Source: Hujiaoplasma nucleasis
GTDB lineage: Bacteria; Bacillota_I; Bacilli_A; Izemoplasmatales; Hujiaoplasmataceae
Length of the DNA: 64,000 bases
Direction: 5' to 3'
NCBI RefSeq assembly: GCF_013745115.1
Contig: NZ_CP051151.1
Location: 1,488,001 to 1,552,000, forward strand
Below are positions 61,957 through 64,000 of the stretch, piece after piece (the stretch's first letter is position 1; each line of letters starts with the position of its first letter). A program made the position numbers and the translations under genes. The notes under the pieces were generated by a model. It was not told where the DNA came from. It did not search any database and was given only the letters and a program-made list of their open reading frames with translations.

Positions 61957-62814
61957 ATGGATTTACTAGAATTAGTCCGTTATATACTTTATGGTATTGT
62001 TCAAGGAATATTCGAAGTATTACCAATATCTTCAAGTGGCCAAGTGGCCTTTATTCAGTTTATAGTCAATGATCAATTTGAATACAGTCAATTCTTTTTA
62101 ATTGTAGTCAATTTAGGATCGTTATTCGCATTAATCGTATATTTCAGAAAAAATATAAAAGAATTATTATGTCATACATACTTAGATTTGGTTAAGAAAA
62201 AAGATAATCCAGAATATAAAAAATCATCCATATATTTAAAAAATATTTTGATTGCTATTATACCTATAGGTATATTAGGGACAATCTTGACCTTATCTGG
62301 TATTGATATTGCCAATATATCTTTAATTATTATTGGTGTAGGGGCTTTATTGACAGGTACAATACTTTATTTATCAAGACATCGTACTGATTTATATACT
62401 TCGACTAAAGTCACAGCTAAAAAAGCTTGGGTTATAGGCTTATTTCAGATCTTAGCTTTAATACCTGGTGTAAGTCGTTTGGCAGTGACTGCCACAGCTG
62501 GAACCCAACAGGAATTATCTTATAATACAGCCTTGAAATTTTCGCTTCTAATGAGCATTCCTATATCTCTAGGCTCAATATTGGTCTATGTGGTTAGAGG
62601 TTTTGTTGATATCCATAGCTTATTAGATTTTGATACTTCTTTATGGTATATGTATTTTTATTATTTTACCTCTATGTTTATAAGTTTCTTTGGTACTTTG
62701 TATGCCTTGAAGTTTATTTTCATCATTACTCAAAAGGGTAATTTTAGAATGTTTTATGTCTATAATGTGATCTTTGGTTTGATCGCTTTATTGATAGGAA
62801 TTATTAGATATTAA
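61957..62814 (+). CDS. Divergent UppP-like protein with altered active site
   Basis: Same fold and membrane layout as the preceding gene and clearly paralogous (YGIVQGIFEVLPISSSGQ; LIPGVSRLAVTATAG). However the catalytic-region His is Gln29, the motif-1 Thr is Phe19, and SRSGxT has become SRLAVT, although Glu20, the Arg and the last Thr remain. It may act on another polyprenyl or lipid phosphate, or have lost phosphatase activity and taken a transport or regulatory role. AGGTGG precedes ATG 61957. It lies directly upstream of capsule genes. Confidence 0.75.
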   Translation: MDLLELVRYILYGIVQGIFEVLPISSSGQVAFIQFIVNDQFEYSQFFLIVVNLGSLFALIVYFRKNIKELLCHTYLDLVKKKDNPEYKKSSIYLKNILIAIIPIGILGTILTLSGIDIANISLIIIGVGALLTGTILYLSRHRTDLYTSTKVTAKKAWVIGLFQILALIPGVSRLAVTATAGTQQELSYNTALKFSLLMSIPISLGSILVYVVRGFVDIHSLLDFDTSLWYMYFYYFTSMFISFFGTLYALKFIFIITQKGNFRMFYVYNVIFGLIALLIGIIRY

Positions 62815-62828
62815 ATTATATGACTTTA

Positions 62829-62857
62829 TTGTTTTATAAAGACGATTATTGTATAAT
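62829..62857 (+). promoter_or_regulatory. Promoter of the capsule operon
   Basis: TTGTTT, 17-base spacer, TATAAT; AAAGGAG follows before ATG 62888. Confidence 0.65.
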
Positions 62858-62887
62858 AGCATTAATCATAATTAAAGGAGATTTACT

Positions 62888-63637
62888 ATGAATGAAGAAC
62901 TAGATAGAATAAATACTGAACAAGAAGAAGGGATATCTTTAAAAGAACTTTTTAAGATAGTTTGGAACAATATAGCCTTGATTATTATTGTTGGGTTTTG
63001 GGTTGTTGTATTAGGTATTGTATATACCTTTGTAATTGCGACACCTAAATATACAGCCAATGCTTCCCTACAAATGCAAGTTAAGGTTGAAGAAAATGTA
63101 GGCAGTGAACAATCTGCTCTTTATATTGCCAATACAATTAGAGGAACATATAATGATTTTGCTATTTCAAACACTGTTTTAGCAAGTGTGATTGAGGATG
63201 TTCCTGAACTTGAGAATACATCAATCAGCAATTTGAAAAGTCAAATTTCTATTTCCAGCCCTCAAGATGCTTTGATTATCTATATACAAGTAGAATCAAC
63301 ATCACCTGAACTCGCTCAAGAGATAGCCAATCAATTAATTGAAAATTCGATTGAAATCGCTAATGGAACTAGAGAAGATAGAGAAAATATTTATTTGAAA
63401 GATAGGTTAAGCCTTTTGGATGAAGCTACTTATCCAAGTGGTCCTAGTTCTCCTAACAAGGTTTTAAATATTGCTATATCAGTTATCTTAGGTGGAATCA
63501 TTGCTTTGGGTGTTGTTTTTATTAAAGAAGCTTTTAATAATAAATTTAAATCACCTGAAGAACTAGAAAAACACTTAAAAATCAAAGTTTTAGCTACAGT
63601 TCCTGGTACCATTAAAGAAAGAAAGGTTGTGGAATAA
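62888..63637 (+). CDS. Polysaccharide chain-length regulator / BY-kinase adaptor (CpsC/CapA type)
   Basis: A Wzz-type protein: N-terminal cytosolic ISLKELFKIVWNN, first membrane helix at about 32-55, an external domain (TANASLQMQVKV to ~185), a Pro-rich YPSGPSSPNK motif and a second helix (about 198-220), then a short cytosolic tail that would activate the kinase next door. Length 249 is normal for the two-gene Gram-positive system. Its stop overlaps the kinase start by one base (TAATG). Confidence 0.88.
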   Translation: MNEELDRINTEQEEGISLKELFKIVWNNIALIIIVGFWVVVLGIVYTFVIATPKYTANASLQMQVKVEENVGSEQSALYIANTIRGTYNDFAISNTVLASVIEDVPELENTSISNLKSQISISSPQDALIIYIQVESTSPELAQEIANQLIENSIEIANGTREDRENIYLKDRLSLLDEATYPSGPSSPNKVLNIAISVILGGIIALGVVFIKEAFNNKFKSPEELEKHLKIKVLATVPGTIKERKVVE

Positions 63638-64000
63638 TGGAATTTTTTGAATATAGAAATGTTGTCTTAGAAATGCCTAATTCTCCTGAAGCTGAAGCTT
63701 ACAGAAAATTAGAATTAAATATACGTTTACACGGCATTGATAAACCTATCCAAGTTATTCAAACCACATCCGCAACTCCTAGAGATGGTAAAACTACTAC
63801 AGCTATAAATTTAGCAGCTGTTTATAGAGAACGTGGAAAAAAGACTTTAATTATAGATTTTGATTTAAGGAAACCAAAAATTCATCGTGCCTTTAAAAAA
63901 GCCAATGATTTAGGCTTTTATGATTATATAGTTGAAGATAAATCAGTTGAAGACATCATCATTAAAGATGAATCTGGCATTGACTTAATTCTATCTGGCC
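63637..64000 (+). CDS. Bacterial tyrosine kinase (CpsD/CapB type), 3' partial
   Basis: Begins at ATG 63637 within the CpsC stop and stays open to the window end (121 codons). The opening (MEFFEYRN..., NSPEAEAYRKLELNIR), Walker A SATPRDGKTTT (about residues 47-57) and Walker A' LIIDFDLRKPKIH are those of BY-kinases. The Tyr cluster at the C-terminus lies beyond the window. It should phosphorylate itself and control polymer length and export with CpsC. Confidence 0.87.
   Translation, partial: MEFFEYRNVVLEMPNSPEAEAYRKLELNIRLHGIDKPIQVIQTTSATPRDGKTTTAINLAAVYRERGKKTLIIDFDLRKPKIHRAFKKANDLGFYDYIVEDKSVEDIIIKDESGIDLILSG

Noticed and set aside
1-64000. TGA read as tryptophan (mycoplasma code 4)
   Set aside because: Tryptophan at conserved sites is always TGG and several well-defined proteins end at TGA at the expected length.
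1-64000. CRISPR array, tRNA, rRNA or insertion sequence
   Set aside because: I looked through the gaps and found no regularly spaced repeats, no cloverleaf-like sequence and no transposase frame.

Overview
This is an AT-rich, gene-dense window of bacterial DNA. It encodes many Sec-type lipoproteins, uses TGA as a stop (for example at 6884, 13395 and 34719) and codes tryptophan as TGG, so it is not a genetic-code-4 mollicute. Monoderm features are plentiful: lipobox lipoproteins, YfhO, a CpsC/CpsD capsule pair, a DbpA-type DEAD-box helicase, a FakA/DegV-type protein and a heliorhodopsin. Superoxide reductase, paired ferredoxin/MinD ATPases, tryptophanase and arginine deiminase suggest an anaerobe that ferments amino acids. 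My best guess is a walled or free-living relative of the Mollicutes (Izemoplasma, Acholeplasma or Haloplasma-like). That is an inference from gene content; there is no rRNA or ribosomal protein here to confirm it.

Region 1 (1-10.5 kb) looks like a defence or accessory island. It holds an SF1 helicase with a DUF2726-like tail (cut by the window edge), a DpnI-like winged-helix/GIY-YIG fusion, an HNH endonuclease, a decayed small gene, a lipoprotein, and a compact four-gene cassette (6963-10499). The cassette encodes an unrecognised protein, a PD-(D/E)XK-like protein, a WYL-type regulator and a PGN_0703-like nuclease. A 12-bp direct repeat brackets it.

Region 2 (10.5-26 kb) carries YhhN, surface lipoproteins with InlB-type and RCC1-type repeats, BspA-like leucine-rich repeat proteins, a frameshifted DUF3159 gene, small enzymes (GNAT, P-loop kinase, SDR), the pseudouridine catabolism pair psuK-psuG and a PfpI-like protein. 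Two near-identical inverted repeats flank one lipoprotein gene.

Region 3 (26-46.7 kb) contains a CASTOR/POLLUX-type channel, a TIM-barrel glycosidase-like lipoprotein, DUF1801 and SRPBCC proteins, the DEAD-box helicase, thioredoxin-type ArsC, YfhO and GrpB-like proteins, a giant 1880-residue lipoprotein that combines two classes of solute-binding protein, a solitary D12 DNA methyltransferase, YjbQ and an RCK potassium channel.

Region 4 (46.7-54 kb) is a light-linked locus: heliorhodopsin on the minus strand, divergent from a FakA-DegV fusion, a class II photolyase and DUF2177. It is followed by a tnaA-arcA operon whose promoter carries a cre-like box.

Region 5 (54-64 kb) begins with a palindrome-controlled DUF5320/NifX/MinD/MinD cluster. 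Then come a second long lipoprotein paralogous to the N-terminal half of the giant one, a PlsC-type acyltransferase with a zinc ribbon, superoxide reductase, tandem UppP-like proteins (the second with altered catalytic motifs) and the start of a capsule operon (CpsC and a truncated BY-kinase). No tRNA, rRNA, CRISPR array or transposase was seen.
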